A stretch of 64,000 bases of DNA from Acetivibrio alkalicellulosi (GTDB lineage Bacteria > Bacillota > Clostridia > Acetivibrionales > Acetivibrionaceae): assembly GCA_008125075.1 (NCBI GenBank), contig VLTH01000002.1, forward strand, positions 151,195 through 215,194, in the 5' to 3' direction. Positions 52,651-62,424 of the stretch are shown piece after piece (positions within the stretch are counted from its first letter, which is position 1; the number at the start of each line of letters is the position of its first letter). Under the pieces are notes generated by a model, which worked only from the letters and a program-made list of their open reading frames with translations, was not told the DNA's origin and searched no databases. The position numbers were made by a program, and so were the translations under genes.

Positions 52651-53442
52651 TTATATTACTACTGCTTCACTAGCTTGACCCCTTGATGCTACAGAAAGCA
52701 TAATATCTTTTGCAATATCTATACTCTTTTCTTTAAGTATATTTTTTACAGTTTGATATGCTAATTCTGGAAAATTGTTTTCCCTGCTTAAATGCCCTAA
52801 GACAAATCTTCGTGTTCCTTTTTGTGCAAGATAAGCCACAACTTTTCCAGCCATTTCGTTTGATAAATGCCCTCTATCACCCATTATTCTTTTCTTTAAG
52901 CTCCATGGATATTTACCCATTTTGAGCATTTCAACATCATGGTTTGATTCTAGAAGTAAAACATCGCTTCCTTCAATATAAGTTAGCAACTGTCTATTCA
53001 TATGTCCTATATCGGTAGCAGTTGTTATTTTTTTATTTTCCACAAAAAAATTAAATCCAACTGGTTCAACGGCGTCATGAGGAATAGGGAAAGGATTTAC
53101 AAAAATATTCCCTATTTCAAATCCACTACCTGTATTAAAGTATATTTTATTATTACTACAAACAGGCCCTACTGTAGACTCCATTGCATTCCACGTGTTT
53201 AAGTTTGCATATATGGGAATGTCAAATTTTCGAGATATTATGCCCGCACCCCTACTATGATCTATATGCTCATGAGATATTAAAACAGCACTTAATTCTG
53301 TTGGATTTTCTCCAATAGAAGAAAGAGCTTCAATAATTTTTTTTCCACTTAAACCACTATCAATTAATATTTTAGTTTTGCCTGATGACAGAAAAATAGA
53401 ATTTCCACTACTTCCACTGTACAAACTGCAAAATTTTATCAT
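52651..53442 (-). CDS. walJ: WalJ/YycJ metallo-beta-lactamase-fold hydrolase
   Basis: 263 residues. It has CSLYSGSSGNSIFLSSGKTKILIDSGLSGKK at the N-terminus, the metal motif ISHEHIDHSRG, and further metal ligands in HDAVEPVGF, ATDIGHMN, LESNHD and LGHLSRENN. Family members have 5'-exonuclease activity on DNA. It lies 14 bases after murA in the wal operon, the standard order. It coordinates wall and DNA metabolism in an undefined way. Confidence 0.93.
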   Translation of the reverse strand: MIKFCSLYSGSSGNSIFLSSGKTKILIDSGLSGKKIIEALSSIGENPTELSAVLISHEHIDHSRGAGIISRKFDIPIYANLNTWNAMESTVGPVCSNNKIYFNTGSGFEIGNIFVNPFPIPHDAVEPVGFNFFVENKKITTATDIGHMNRQLLTYIEGSDVLLLESNHDVEMLKMGKYPWSLKKRIMGDRGHLSNEMAGKVVAYLAQKGTRRFVLGHLSRENNFPELAYQTVKNILKEKSIDIAKDIMLSVASRGQASEAVVI

Positions 53443-53456
53443 TTGTTATCTCCCAA

Positions 53457-54737
53457 CTATTTTACATCTATTTTTTCTCTTCTTATTTTTGCACCTAATC
53501 CTTTTAGTTTCTCTTCAAAATTTTCATACCCTCTATCTATATAACATGTCTCATATACTTCAGTCTCTCCATCTGCAACAAGTCCTGCTACAACCATAGC
53601 CGCACCTGCTCTTAAATCCACAGCTTTCACCGGTGCTCCTGAAAGATTTGCTACCCCTTCAACAACTGCCATTCTTCCTTCAACTCTTATTAATGCACCC
53701 ATACGTTTTAATTCATCAACATATTGAAATCTAGAATCCCAGACCCCTTCAGTAATTGTACTTGTTCCTTTTGCCAGGCAAAGCATTACACATATTGGTG
53801 GCTGAAGGTCCGTAGGAAAGCCAGGATACGGCAAAGTCTTAATGTTTGCTTTCTGAATATCTGATGTTCCTATAATTCTTATCCAGTCTCCACCTTCTTC
53901 TACACTTACATTCATCTCCAAAAGCTTAGCACTTAAAGATTCCATATGCTTTGGTATGATATTTTTTACAACTACATCACCTTTTGTTGCCGCTGCCGCT
54001 ATCATAAAGGTACCTGCCTCAATCTGATCAGGTATTATAGAGTGAACAGCTCCTCCACTTAAGTTTTTAACTCCCTTTATCTTTATGACATCTGTGCCCG
54101 CGCCTTTAATATTTGCCCCCATGGCATTTAGAAAATTGGCCACATCTACTACATGGGGCTCTTTTGCTGCATTTTCTATAGTAGTTGTTCCTTCTGCTTT
54201 TACTGCTGCAAGCATAATGTTTATAGTAGCACCAACACTTACAACATCCATATAAATTTGATTACCTCGTAATTTTGAAGCTTCAAGCTTCACTATGCCA
54301 TGATTTATCTCAACTTTAGCTCCTAGCGCCTCAAACCCTTTTATATGCTGATCTATTGGTCTAAATCCAAAATCACATCCTCCAGGAAATGAAACTTCAG
54401 CTTTCTTGAATTTTCCTAAAAGAGCTCCTAAAAGGTAATATGACCCTCTAAGGCATTTCACCATGTCATATGTAGCAGTGTAAGATGTCAGAGTTTGAGA
54501 ATTTATACACACAACATCTTCTTCATATGTAACCTCCGACCCCAAATCTTTCAATATATCAATTAGTGCTTTTACATCTTTAATGTCCGGTAAATTTTCA
54601 ATTCTGCATGGACCATCAACTAATATAGCCGCTGGTATTACTGCAACAGCAGAATTTTTAGCCCCACTAATACTAACTTCGCCTGTTAGAGGCCTACCGC
54701 CTGTTAAAACCAATTTATCCAATCGTAACGCCCCCAC
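53457..54737 (-). CDS. murA: UDP-N-acetylglucosamine 1-carboxyvinyltransferase
   Basis: 426 residues. It has GGRPLTGEVSISGAKNSAVAVIP with the catalytic lysine and asparagine, the active-site cysteine in SFPGGCDFGFRPIDQH, and GFPTDLQPPICVML with the substrate aspartate. The PGGC-DFGF loop differs from the more usual PGGCAIG, as in MurA2-type enzymes. It adds enolpyruvate to UDP-GlcNAc, the first committed step of peptidoglycan. It is embedded in the wal operon directly after yycI (5 bases), linking wall synthesis to WalRK. Confidence 0.95.
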   Translation of the reverse strand: MGALRLDKLVLTGGRPLTGEVSISGAKNSAVAVIPAAILVDGPCRIENLPDIKDVKALIDILKDLGSEVTYEEDVVCINSQTLTSYTATYDMVKCLRGSYYLLGALLGKFKKAEVSFPGGCDFGFRPIDQHIKGFEALGAKVEINHGIVKLEASKLRGNQIYMDVVSVGATINIMLAAVKAEGTTTIENAAKEPHVVDVANFLNAMGANIKGAGTDVIKIKGVKNLSGGAVHSIIPDQIEAGTFMIAAAATKGDVVVKNIIPKHMESLSAKLLEMNVSVEEGGDWIRIIGTSDIQKANIKTLPYPGFPTDLQPPICVMLCLAKGTSTITEGVWDSRFQYVDELKRMGALIRVEGRMAVVEGVANLSGAPVKAVDLRAGAAMVVAGLVADGETEVYETCYIDRGYENFEEKLKGLGAKIRREKIDVK

Positions 54738-54742
54738 TATAA

Positions 54743-55579
54743 TTACATACTATTTTTAGCATAATCTATTACCTCACCGTCGTAAGCTCTAAAAAATAAT
54801 TGCTCACCATCTGAAATTCTGATACGCCATACTGGTATATCATTTAATTCATTAATTTCATCTTCTATTCCATGTGCTTTAAATCCAATATCAATACCTA
54901 TTATTTCTATGTCTTTGATGCTTTCATGGTTTTTTATTAGAACTTGATAAGCAGGTACTATACTATTGCCTTGTATTATACCATCTATTTCCCTGTATCT
55001 ACATTCTAAATATGAAATACCTTCTGAAGTCACACTAATAGCAATATAGTTTTCAAATACCAATAAGCCTTTATGTTTTTGTCGTAGTATATAGGTATTT
55101 TCATTTTTTATATAGTCAAACTCAAACTCACTTATAGGTACATTCGTGTTTTTAAATACAACAGCTAAATGTGAAAATACGTCTTTTAATGTTTTAACTT
55201 CATCAATATTATCTATTAAATTTTCATTTTTGTAAATAAAATTATATTCATTTTTAAATAATAATTTCTGACCGTTCCTTTCAATCTTCTTTTGTTCTTC
55301 TATTTCACTAGTTAGTATTTTTTTATCAAATAAATTTTCTACAATTTTAAATTTATCAACACTGCTATTTTTATAAGTTAAATAACCTACCTGTTTATTA
55401 TATAACGGTATATCAGAATTTACAATAACCCCTCTATTTAAAAGGACAACTTTTGTATTATCTATTGTCTCCTTAGAAATTCCTTCTTCGCTAAGTACCC
55501 TATGAAGAATACTTCCTAGAAAAATATTTAAAAGGACAAATATTATTATAAGAATGCTTTTAGCTTTTGACCATTCCAT
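54743..55579 (-). CDS. yycI: YycI-family regulator of WalK
   Basis: 278 residues. One N-terminal transmembrane helix (AKSILIIIFVLLNIFLGSIL) is followed by an extracellular domain with the two repeated beta modules typical of YycI/YycH (FEFDYIKNENTYILRQKHKG; IPVWRIRISDGEQLFFRAYDGEVID). In Bacillus YycH and YycI form a membrane complex with WalK and restrain it. The gene is 17 bases after yycH. Confidence 0.82.
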   Translation of the reverse strand: MEWSKAKSILIIIFVLLNIFLGSILHRVLSEEGISKETIDNTKVVLLNRGVIVNSDIPLYNKQVGYLTYKNSSVDKFKIVENLFDKKILTSEIEEQKKIERNGQKLLFKNEYNFIYKNENLIDNIDEVKTLKDVFSHLAVVFKNTNVPISEFEFDYIKNENTYILRQKHKGLLVFENYIAISVTSEGISYLECRYREIDGIIQGNSIVPAYQVLIKNHESIKDIEIIGIDIGFKAHGIEDEINELNDIPVWRIRISDGEQLFFRAYDGEVIDYAKNSM

Positions 55580-55595
55580 AGCTGTTCACCCTTTT

Positions 55596-57044
55596 CTATC
55601 GTTCTCTCATAGGAACAATATATCTTGTATTATCAATTGTTTCAATAACCCAAACAGGTTTAATACTTTGAGTATTTAAAGTGTAACTTATTTCATAAGA
55701 TACACTTTTGTCTTTTATTGAAAAATTACCATTTATTAAATTGCTATATAAGGCAAATGTATCATCAAGAAGATCTCCAAAGTTTACATTTAAATCCAAT
55801 GTTTCTTGCCCAACTTCAAACTTCCTTAACACCCATTGACAGTTAACAACTCTCTTACTGTTTGCATTTATTGTAATTCCATGATTTACTGAAGTATTAG
55901 AACCTACAACAGGATATTTGTTAACAAATACAGACATATCATTAATCTTATAGTCAAAATAAAATGTGTAAAAATTAGCCTGTTCAACCATTCCTGCTAA
56001 ATATATGTCTGCACCAGATACAAGATTTTCTCTTTTCTTTATAAACTCTATGGCCTTTTGAAATGCTTCAATTTCATTTCCTTTTTCATTCCTGTCTAAA
56101 ACAGATAAGTATCTATACTCTAGCATCCCATCTCTGCTAATTCTATAGGTATTGCTAAAATTCTTAAAAACTATTGCACTGTGTGCATCTATGCTCCGAA
56201 TAAAACTGTCTTTTTCACTACCTAGAACTTCTTCTGAAATCAAATTTATATCAATACTATCCGGACTTATATTGCCCAAGTCATATGGAATACCAGCAAT
56301 AATATTCCTAAAACCCCTATACTTGTTGCCTTTTGCCACAACTAATACATCTGGTTTAAAATTATATCTTGAACGACTGCTTGTTGGAAATATCTCCTTA
56401 ACAACTTCAAAACTATCTGACTCGCTTTCATATAACTGACTTATAACCACATCATAATCGCTTCGGCTTAGTCCTTCTTTATTAAAATGCATTGTATACA
56501 TGTAAACTCTAATACCGTCATAAATATATATATTGGCATTATTATTTATGTTTTCTGATGGCAAAACTGCTATTTTGTAGATGCCTGAAGGTTTAAAATC
56601 TGAATAGAATTTAACTCTTAAAAAAGCAGCCATTAAATTAGAGTTTAAGTTACTTTTAAATTCAAACACAGTGGATTTTCTTACAATAACCTCTTCCCAT
56701 TTTTCTTCAGAAAATTCTCGTTCTGCTAATATATTTTTATTAGAAAGTATATTTCCTATATAATATTTTGCATCATACCACAAACTGTCATAATGTTTGT
56801 CATTTTCATTTATAACCCAGTGAGGATTTTCAAATCCTTCTGTAACTCTGATTCTATATGGTTTTATATAATCACCTGTGTCTATTGTTACCTGTTTTTT
56901 AGGGCTATTAAAAACACCCCATAAAAAATTAGTAGGCATTCCTCCGTTCTGATAATACCAAAGGACACCTACCTGTACTACACTTGTTATTACTAAAATA
57001 ATCAATATGTAATTTTTAAATTTATCGTTTTTTGTCCAGCTCAT
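55596..57044 (-). CDS. yycH: YycH-family regulator of WalK
   Basis: 482 residues. A single N-terminal transmembrane helix (YILIILVITSVVQVGVLWYY) is followed by a large extracellular region. The position between walK and yycI and the length fit YycH. The sequence is divergent, as is usual for this family in Clostridia. WSKNDKF-type cytoplasmic residues at the start (MSWTKNDKFKN) are shared with YycH proteins. Predicted role: membrane co-regulator of WalK. Confidence 0.8.
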   Translation of the reverse strand: MSWTKNDKFKNYILIILVITSVVQVGVLWYYQNGGMPTNFLWGVFNSPKKQVTIDTGDYIKPYRIRVTEGFENPHWVINENDKHYDSLWYDAKYYIGNILSNKNILAEREFSEEKWEEVIVRKSTVFEFKSNLNSNLMAAFLRVKFYSDFKPSGIYKIAVLPSENINNNANIYIYDGIRVYMYTMHFNKEGLSRSDYDVVISQLYESESDSFEVVKEIFPTSSRSRYNFKPDVLVVAKGNKYRGFRNIIAGIPYDLGNISPDSIDINLISEEVLGSEKDSFIRSIDAHSAIVFKNFSNTYRISRDGMLEYRYLSVLDRNEKGNEIEAFQKAIEFIKKRENLVSGADIYLAGMVEQANFYTFYFDYKINDMSVFVNKYPVVGSNTSVNHGITINANSKRVVNCQWVLRKFEVGQETLDLNVNFGDLLDDTFALYSNLINGNFSIKDKSVSYEISYTLNTQSIKPVWVIETIDNTRYIVPMRER

Positions 57045-57059
57045 TTAACATCCCTGACC

Positions 57060-57614
57060 TTATGATCCAAACATTCTGTTTAGCATATCGTTTATTCTGA
57101 AAAAGCCACCTCTCATTGCATCTTTAACCCCTTTGTCCAGCAATGTAACTGTAAAAGTATTAACTTGAGCATTTTCACCTAGGACAACACCTTTTAGGCT
57201 TTCATCTTTTGCTTTTTCAATTTCATCATTCTTATACGCTACAATTCTAATCCTATTAGCACCTACATCAGGCAACTCAATCTCTTTGAAGAAAAACCCT
57301 GAAAGTCCTATTTGCCATGAGCTTTCTCCATCAGTATTTTCAAAAGGCTCATATTTCTCTGTTTTTTCATCATACATAAAAAGCTTTACTGTTATATTAT
57401 TTTTGTCGGAGTTACCACAAACTATGTAGGATTTCCTAAAAGTAGATTCGTCGCCCTCAGGTCTTGTTATTCTTACTAAAAACTGTTCAGTATCTTTTGT
57501 CTCTTTACTTGAAAATAAATCATCTTCAAACTTTGCATAGCCGTTGACACATAAACTAATTGTAAGAATTACCAGTAACAATAAGCAGATTACTCTTTTT
57601 AACATTATAAACAC
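57060..57614 (-). CDS. exported protein of unknown function in the wal operon
   Basis: 184 residues. It has a signal peptide (LKRVICLLLLVILTISLCVNGYA, cleaved before KFEDD). The mature part is a beta-sandwich-like region (FRKSYIVCGNSDKNNITVKL, IVAYKNDEIEKAK). It lies between walK and yycH with a 15-base gap to yycH, so it is part of the operon. I know no such gene in the Bacillus operon. It may act on WalK sensing outside the membrane. Confidence 0.6.
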   Translation of the reverse strand: MFIMLKRVICLLLLVILTISLCVNGYAKFEDDLFSSKETKDTEQFLVRITRPEGDESTFRKSYIVCGNSDKNNITVKLFMYDEKTEKYEPFENTDGESSWQIGLSGFFFKEIELPDVGANRIRIVAYKNDEIEKAKDESLKGVVLGENAQVNTFTVTLLDKGVKDAMRGGFFRINDMLNRMFGS

Positions 57615-57721
57615 CTCATAAAAACAAGTAATTTAAAAATAATTACTATTATATACTTCTAAATATATTATACTATTTTTATGTTACAAGACCGTTACAT
57701 ACCATTTAAAATTGAATTACA

Positions 57722-59536
57722 TTAAACTTTGTCTACTCCTTCTACTGGTAGCTTTATTGTAACCTCTGTTCCCTTACCAGGCTCACTGCTAACAGAAATA
57801 TTACCATTATGTGCTTCTATTATTTCTTTAGCTATTGCAAGTCCAAGGCCAGTTCCTCCCATTTCTCTTGATCTTGCCTTGTCTGTCCTATAAAACCTTT
57901 CAAATATTCTAGATAAATCTTCTTTAGGAATACCTATCCCTGAGTCTATTACTTTTACATATACATTACTGTACATTTTCCCGATATATACCGTTATTTT
58001 CCCTTCAACAGGGGTATATTTTATTGCATTAGTTAATATATTAATAACAACCTGTTCTATTCTATCTCTGTCTGCCTTTACATTATTGACTTCACCTATT
58101 GTAAAACATTCTATATTTTGCTTTTTTTCACCAGATGCCAGTTGTAATTTCTGAATACAATCTTTTACCATATTTTCAAGAGAGAAAAACTGCATGTTCC
58201 ACTTCATTTGATCATTATCAAGCCTTGAAAGCTGCAATAGGTCCTTAACTAATCTTGTCATTCTGTCAGCTTCTGAGTTAATAACATTTAAAAATTTTAT
58301 GGCCATTTCTCCATCTTCTAAGGCTCCATCTAATAGCGTTTCAGAGTAACTTTTTATTGATGTTAAAGGAGTTCGTAATTCATGTGATACATTTGCAACA
58401 AACTCCCTCCTCATTTCTTCTAGTTTTTCTTGTTCTGTTATATCATGTAAAACAGCAATAATACCTTCTGGGCTATCGTCCTTATCTGTAAAAAGTGCAA
58501 AGTATACCTTTACACATTTATCTCCTATAGTGGTAATAACATCCTTTGTGTTGTATATTTCAAGGTATGATATTTCTTCTATGGAAACTCCTAAATTATA
58601 CTTTTTAGAAAACTGGTTAAAATTCATTTCACAGTCTGTTATCTCAAGTATAAACTTAGAAGTTGGATTTATATGAATAATTTCACCTTTAAGATTAAAT
58701 GCAATTATACCATCTGTCATATAGTTTAAAATAGTTTCTATTTTGTTTTTTTCTCTTGAAACTTCATTTAAGTTCTTTTGTAGCTCTCTTGCCATATAGT
58801 TAAATGCTTTTGTAAGCTTCCCTATTTCATCGTCAGATTTAACTTCAAGTACCTGTCCAAAATTCCCTGCTGCAATTTTTCTTGCCTTATGCATTAGATT
58901 AACTATTGGAACAGTAATTGTCTTTGAAAGCATGTATCCAAACAATATCGCTAAAATTATAGCAATAATAAAACTTAAGTATATAATTCTGTTAAATTCA
59001 TCTATTAATCCTGACCACTCTTCTCTATCGTATCTAAAATAAAGTATCAAATCAGTATTTTCAATTGGCCGGGCATAGTCAAAATAATCCCTACCTTGAC
59101 TAACTGCAACGGTGCCTTTATCTCCAATTTTTCCAGCTAATGCAGCAAGATAATTTCTAGATGTTAGGATCTCATTGCTCAAACTTTCCCATCCTTGATT
59201 AGTTCTCTCATTAGATTGAATAATTTTATTTGTTTTGCTATCAATCAATGTATATGTTTTATAATGATTTAAATGAAAATGCACCATAACATCAACATTA
59301 ATAGTAAAAAATTTTTTTATTTCTTCTATGTCCTCATCTGTAGACACCTCAATGTTTAATGGCCATCTTTTAAATCCATCTTCTATTCCTTGCCTAAAAG
59401 TGTCATAATAAAAAGATTCTACAAAGTAATTTAAAGAAACTGCTGCAGAAGCCATTAAAACAAATGCTATAAGAATAAAAATTAAAACTAGTCTCCATTG
59501 GAGACTTTTAAAAAACCTAATACGTCTTAAGCGCAT
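57722..59536 (-). CDS. walK: sensor histidine kinase WalK
   Basis: 604 residues. TM1 is about 14-33 and TM2 about 190-212, with an about 155-residue extracellular sensor domain between them. Then come HAMP (TITVPIVNLMHKARKIAAGN), a PAS domain (MTDGIIAFNLKGEIIHINPT), the HisKA H-box FVANVSHELRTPLTSIKSY with the phospho-accepting histidine, and the ATPase N/G boxes (NILTNAIKYTP, GTGLGLAIAKEIIEAHNG). This is the full WalK architecture. It phosphorylates WalR to control wall hydrolases. Confidence 0.93.
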   Translation of the reverse strand: MRLRRIRFFKSLQWRLVLIFILIAFVLMASAAVSLNYFVESFYYDTFRQGIEDGFKRWPLNIEVSTDEDIEEIKKFFTINVDVMVHFHLNHYKTYTLIDSKTNKIIQSNERTNQGWESLSNEILTSRNYLAALAGKIGDKGTVAVSQGRDYFDYARPIENTDLILYFRYDREEWSGLIDEFNRIIYLSFIIAIILAILFGYMLSKTITVPIVNLMHKARKIAAGNFGQVLEVKSDDEIGKLTKAFNYMARELQKNLNEVSREKNKIETILNYMTDGIIAFNLKGEIIHINPTSKFILEITDCEMNFNQFSKKYNLGVSIEEISYLEIYNTKDVITTIGDKCVKVYFALFTDKDDSPEGIIAVLHDITEQEKLEEMRREFVANVSHELRTPLTSIKSYSETLLDGALEDGEMAIKFLNVINSEADRMTRLVKDLLQLSRLDNDQMKWNMQFFSLENMVKDCIQKLQLASGEKKQNIECFTIGEVNNVKADRDRIEQVVINILTNAIKYTPVEGKITVYIGKMYSNVYVKVIDSGIGIPKEDLSRIFERFYRTDKARSREMGGTGLGLAIAKEIIEAHNGNISVSSEPGKGTEVTIKLPVEGVDKV

Positions 59537-59660
59537 ATTACCCTCACTTAAAGAATAATCTTGTTTGAATCTTAGAGTGTTTTCTCAAGCTGTAAACAGG
59601 TTTATTTAATCCTTTTCACAGCTTGAATTTTTATGTGTTTTAGTTTTTAATGCTTTGAAT

Positions 59661-59771
59661 TTGTGCGCTTGCATTTTGTTTGCTTTCGCAAACATGCACA
59701 TGCGCAGACGACATTCATTCGCACTATACTTTTGGTACTATTTTTGAATGCTTTGTGCTCATGAATGTCTA
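59661..59771. repeat. R3 dispersed repeat overlapping the walR stop codon
   Basis: GTGCGCTTGCATTTTGTTTGC and GCAAACATGCACATGCGC form the hairpin; CGACATTCATTCGCACTATA and GTGCTCATGAATGTCTA follow. CTA 59769-59771 is the TAG stop of walR. It separates walR from walK and could act as an intercistronic RNA structure. Confidence 0.7.
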
Positions 59772-60479
59772 GTTTACATCCTTATTAAAATAATACCCTA
59801 CTCCTCTTTTTGTCATAATATATGACGGATTACTTGGATCTTTTTCTATTTTTTCTCTTACCCTTCTAACTGTTACATCCACAGTTCTTACATCTCCATA
59901 ATACTCATATCCCCATACTTTTTCAAGTAAATTTTCTCTTGAAAAAATCTGCCCCTGCTGAATTGCAAGAAATTTAACCAATTCAAATTCTCTTAATGTA
60001 AGCTCAATAACCTTACTGTTCCTTTTTACTTCATAGCGGTCTATATCTATTTCTAATTCTCCAAACTTAATAACTTTCTGAGCCTTATCTTTATCATTTG
60101 AAGCAATTCTTCTAAGATTTGCCTTTACTCTAGCCATAAGCTCTCTTGTACTAAATGGTTTAGTTATATAATCATCTGCTCCTAGTTCCAATCCAAGAAC
60201 CTTGTCAACTTCCTCTTCCTTAGCCGTCAACATAATAATTGGAGTGGAAATAGTTTCCCTGAGTTTTCTACACACAGTAAAACCATCCATTTTAGGCAAC
60301 ATTATATCTAATAATATCAAGTCTGGCTTCTCGTCTAAAGCTACTTGAACAGCATGCTCACCATCATTTGCTTCTAAAGTTGAAAATCCTTCTTTAGTCA
60401 GATTAAATCTAAGGATATCTACAATATTTTTTTCATCATCAACAATAAGAATTTTTGTATTTGTATTCACAAAACACAC
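59769..60479 (-). CDS. walR: response regulator WalR
   Basis: 236 residues, OmpR family. The receiver has LIVDDEKNIVDILRFNL, the phospho-acceptor aspartate in DLILLDIMLPKMDGF, and the conserved lysine in GADDYITKPFSTREL. The DNA-binding winged helix has IELTLREFELVKFLA, SRENLLEKVWGYEYYGDVRTV and GVGYYFNK. It leads the wal operon. The last residues (FNKDVN) are followed by a stop provided by the R3 repeat. Confidence 0.95.
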   Translation of the reverse strand: MCFVNTNTKILIVDDEKNIVDILRFNLTKEGFSTLEANDGEHAVQVALDEKPDLILLDIMLPKMDGFTVCRKLRETISTPIIMLTAKEEEVDKVLGLELGADDYITKPFSTRELMARVKANLRRIASNDKDKAQKVIKFGELEIDIDRYEVKRNSKVIELTLREFELVKFLAIQQGQIFSRENLLEKVWGYEYYGDVRTVDVTVRRVREKIEKDPSNPSYIMTKRGVGYYFNKDVN

Positions 60480-60639
60480 CCCTTTTTCTAATTTGGAAGA
60501 TATGTTTACTCCATAAATTTAATTATAACATTTATATTAAAAAATAGAACAGATATTTTTAAACATTATGGCCATATTATACTATTTTGACTATTTTGAA
60601 AATACTTTTCAGTATAAAACCTTTTGATTTAATACCCGT

Positions 60640-60734
60640 TCAATTTGTTTGTTTCACAAACATGCCAATCCACATTCATCCAAGTTATATTTTTCATGCT
60701 ATTTTGGTGATCTTTTTTTGCTCATAATCGTCTA
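60640..60734. repeat. R3 repeat, diverged, upstream of walR
   Basis: GTTCAATTTGTTTGTTTCAC and AAACATGCCAATCCACATTC match the R3 plan, ending GCTCATAATCGTCTA. It lies about 160 bases upstream of the walR start in the 503-base gap 60480-60982, which otherwise holds the promoter of the next gene. Confidence 0.5.
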
Positions 60735-60860
60735 ATTATAAAATCTTAAATTCCATAAGGTGGAAGAGAGTTTTTGTATAGTTTCCCTATATTCACATTA
60801 ATAATTCTTTAGATATCTTTCATATGTAAACTTATATTTTAGATTATATTTTAAAAATAG

Positions 60861-60888
60861 TTGAAATTCCATTATTTTGTGGTATAAT
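60861..60888 (+). promoter_or_regulatory. sigma-A promoter of the Spo0E-like gene
   Basis: TTGAAA (60861-60866) and TATAAT (60883-60888) are spaced by 16 bases, with a leader of about 90 bases before the ATG. Confidence 0.65.
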
Positions 60889-60982
60889 AGTAATAGGTGG
60901 ATGTCCAAGTTATAAATCTGTTTTTTGTAAGTGTAAGTAGCTTTCTTGTAAGAAAACAAAACAAGGAGGAGGGCTGCAGTTC

Positions 60983-61201
60983 ATGTCTACAGAATTAATG
61001 TTTACTCTGATTACTAAAATGCATCTTAAGTTAAATAAGTTAATTGAGGAAAACAATTATGATTTATTGAATGAAAATGTTCAACACTATAGCAGAAGAC
61101 TAGATAAGGTTTTATGTCGCTTTAATAAAATCACTGGTAAATCTCCTGACTTTAATTTAAGCACATATGAACTGAAGAAAATATTAAAGTGTGCAATTTA
61201 A
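60983..61201 (+). CDS. Spo0E-like aspartyl-phosphate phosphatase
   Basis: 72 residues, small helical hairpin. HYSRRLDKVLCRF carries the S-x-x-x-D signature of the Spo0E family, which dephosphorylates Spo0A~P and delays sporulation. GGAGGAGGG lies nine bases upstream of ATG. A sigma-A promoter and a strong terminator frame it as a single-gene unit. Confidence 0.82.
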   Translation: MSTELMFTLITKMHLKLNKLIEENNYDLLNENVQHYSRRLDKVLCRFNKITGKSPDFNLSTYELKKILKCAI

Positions 61202-61208
61202 TAAGAAT

Positions 61209-61247
61209 AACCGTCCCTTTTAAAAAGGTGGACGGTTTTTTATTTTT
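61209..61247 (+). terminator. terminator of the Spo0E-like gene
   Basis: AACCGTCC/GGACGGTT with a 13-base loop is followed by TTTTTATTTTT, starting eight bases after the stop codon. Confidence 0.88.
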
Positions 61248-61439
61248 CTAGACTAACTTGTAAACTTCTGAGCAGTAAAAATGATACTTTTCTTTTCCTC
61301 GTCCTATTAACAGGTTTCACAATGCTTTCTCCATATCTTTGAACTATTTCCCTTCAAACCTTTAAACAAATCAAGTAGTAAAACAATAAAAATATGATAA
61401 AATTAATATAAAGATTAATATTATGCAAAGGATATACTT

Positions 61440-62375
61440 ATGGAAGAACAAATTAATAATAAACATGATAAAGGCTACAAGGATCTGTTTTCAAATAAAG
61501 AGACTTTTATTACTCTATTAAGAAGCTTTGTAAATTAACCTTGGGTGGATGAAATTGATGAAAGTAAATTAGAGTAAATTAATAAGTCCTATATATTGCA
61601 TGATTTTGCTGAAAAAGAAGCTGATATTGTTTATAAATTAAATTTCAAAGGCAAAAATGTATTCTTTTACTGTTTGTTAGAGTTACAATCAACAGTAGAC
61701 AAACCAATGCCTATTCGCCTTTTGTTTTACATGAATAAGATATGGCGTGACTACATTAAAAATACAAAAGCTCCTGATAAGTTACCTGTTATTGTTCCAA
61801 TGGTTTTATATAACGGTAAACCAAAATGGTCTGTACCTCTTAACTTTAGAGATATTCTTTTTGACAGTGCTGTTTTTAATAAGTATGTTGTAGACTTTTC
61901 TTACTTATTATTTGATGTGTCCAGATATAACGATGAAGAACTGCTAAATTTGGCCAATTTAGTTTCTTCGATATTTTATCTAGATAAAGAAATTGAACTT
62001 AACGAAATAGCTACAAAGATAAAAAAGTTAATATTTGTATTTAAAAAACTTGATAAAAAGGAACTTCAATTTATAAAAAGATGGCTTAGATTTATTGTTA
62101 AAAGTAAAATGCCAAAAGATAAGCATTCTGAATTGGATAAAATATTAGATGATAATATCGACCTGGAGGTGGAAGAAATGGTTTCAAATTTTGCATTGTC
62201 CATAGAAAAAGCATTTAAAGAATCTGAACAAAAAGGTATCGAAAAAGGTATTGAGAAAACAGCTGAAACTGCTTTTAAAAAAGGTGCTGATATTAATTTT
62301 ATAGCTGACATTACGGGTTTATCTTTTGATAAACTAAGAGAAATTGAACAAAAAGTTAAAAATCAACAAAACTAA
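61440..62375 (+). pseudogene. Rpn family recombination-promoting nuclease with two nonsense codons
   Basis: From ATG 61440 the frame encodes MEEQINNKHDKGYKDLFSNK and is interrupted by TAA at 61536-61538 and TAA at 61575-61577, then stays open to 62375. The rest has the PD-(D/E)XK pattern (KEADIVYKLNFKGKNVFFYC, LLELQSTVDKPMPIRLL) and the C-terminal glutamate/lysine repeat (EQKGIEKGIEKTAETAFKKG) of Rpn/PDDEXK transposase-like proteins. Both stops are one substitution from sense (CAA/AAA and TTA). A shorter product from an internal TTG or ATG would lack the first catalytic residues. Confidence 0.85.
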
Positions 62376-62424
62376 TTCAAAGGCACAAATGTAAGCTATT
62401 AGTTTACCTTTGTGCCTTTGAATT
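62374..62424. terminator. bidirectional terminator between the Rpn and RDD genes
   Basis: AATTCAAAGGCACAAA and TTTGTGCCTTTGAATT pair perfectly; inner TGTAA/TTTA extends the stem. Located at the meeting point of two convergent genes. Confidence 0.75.
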
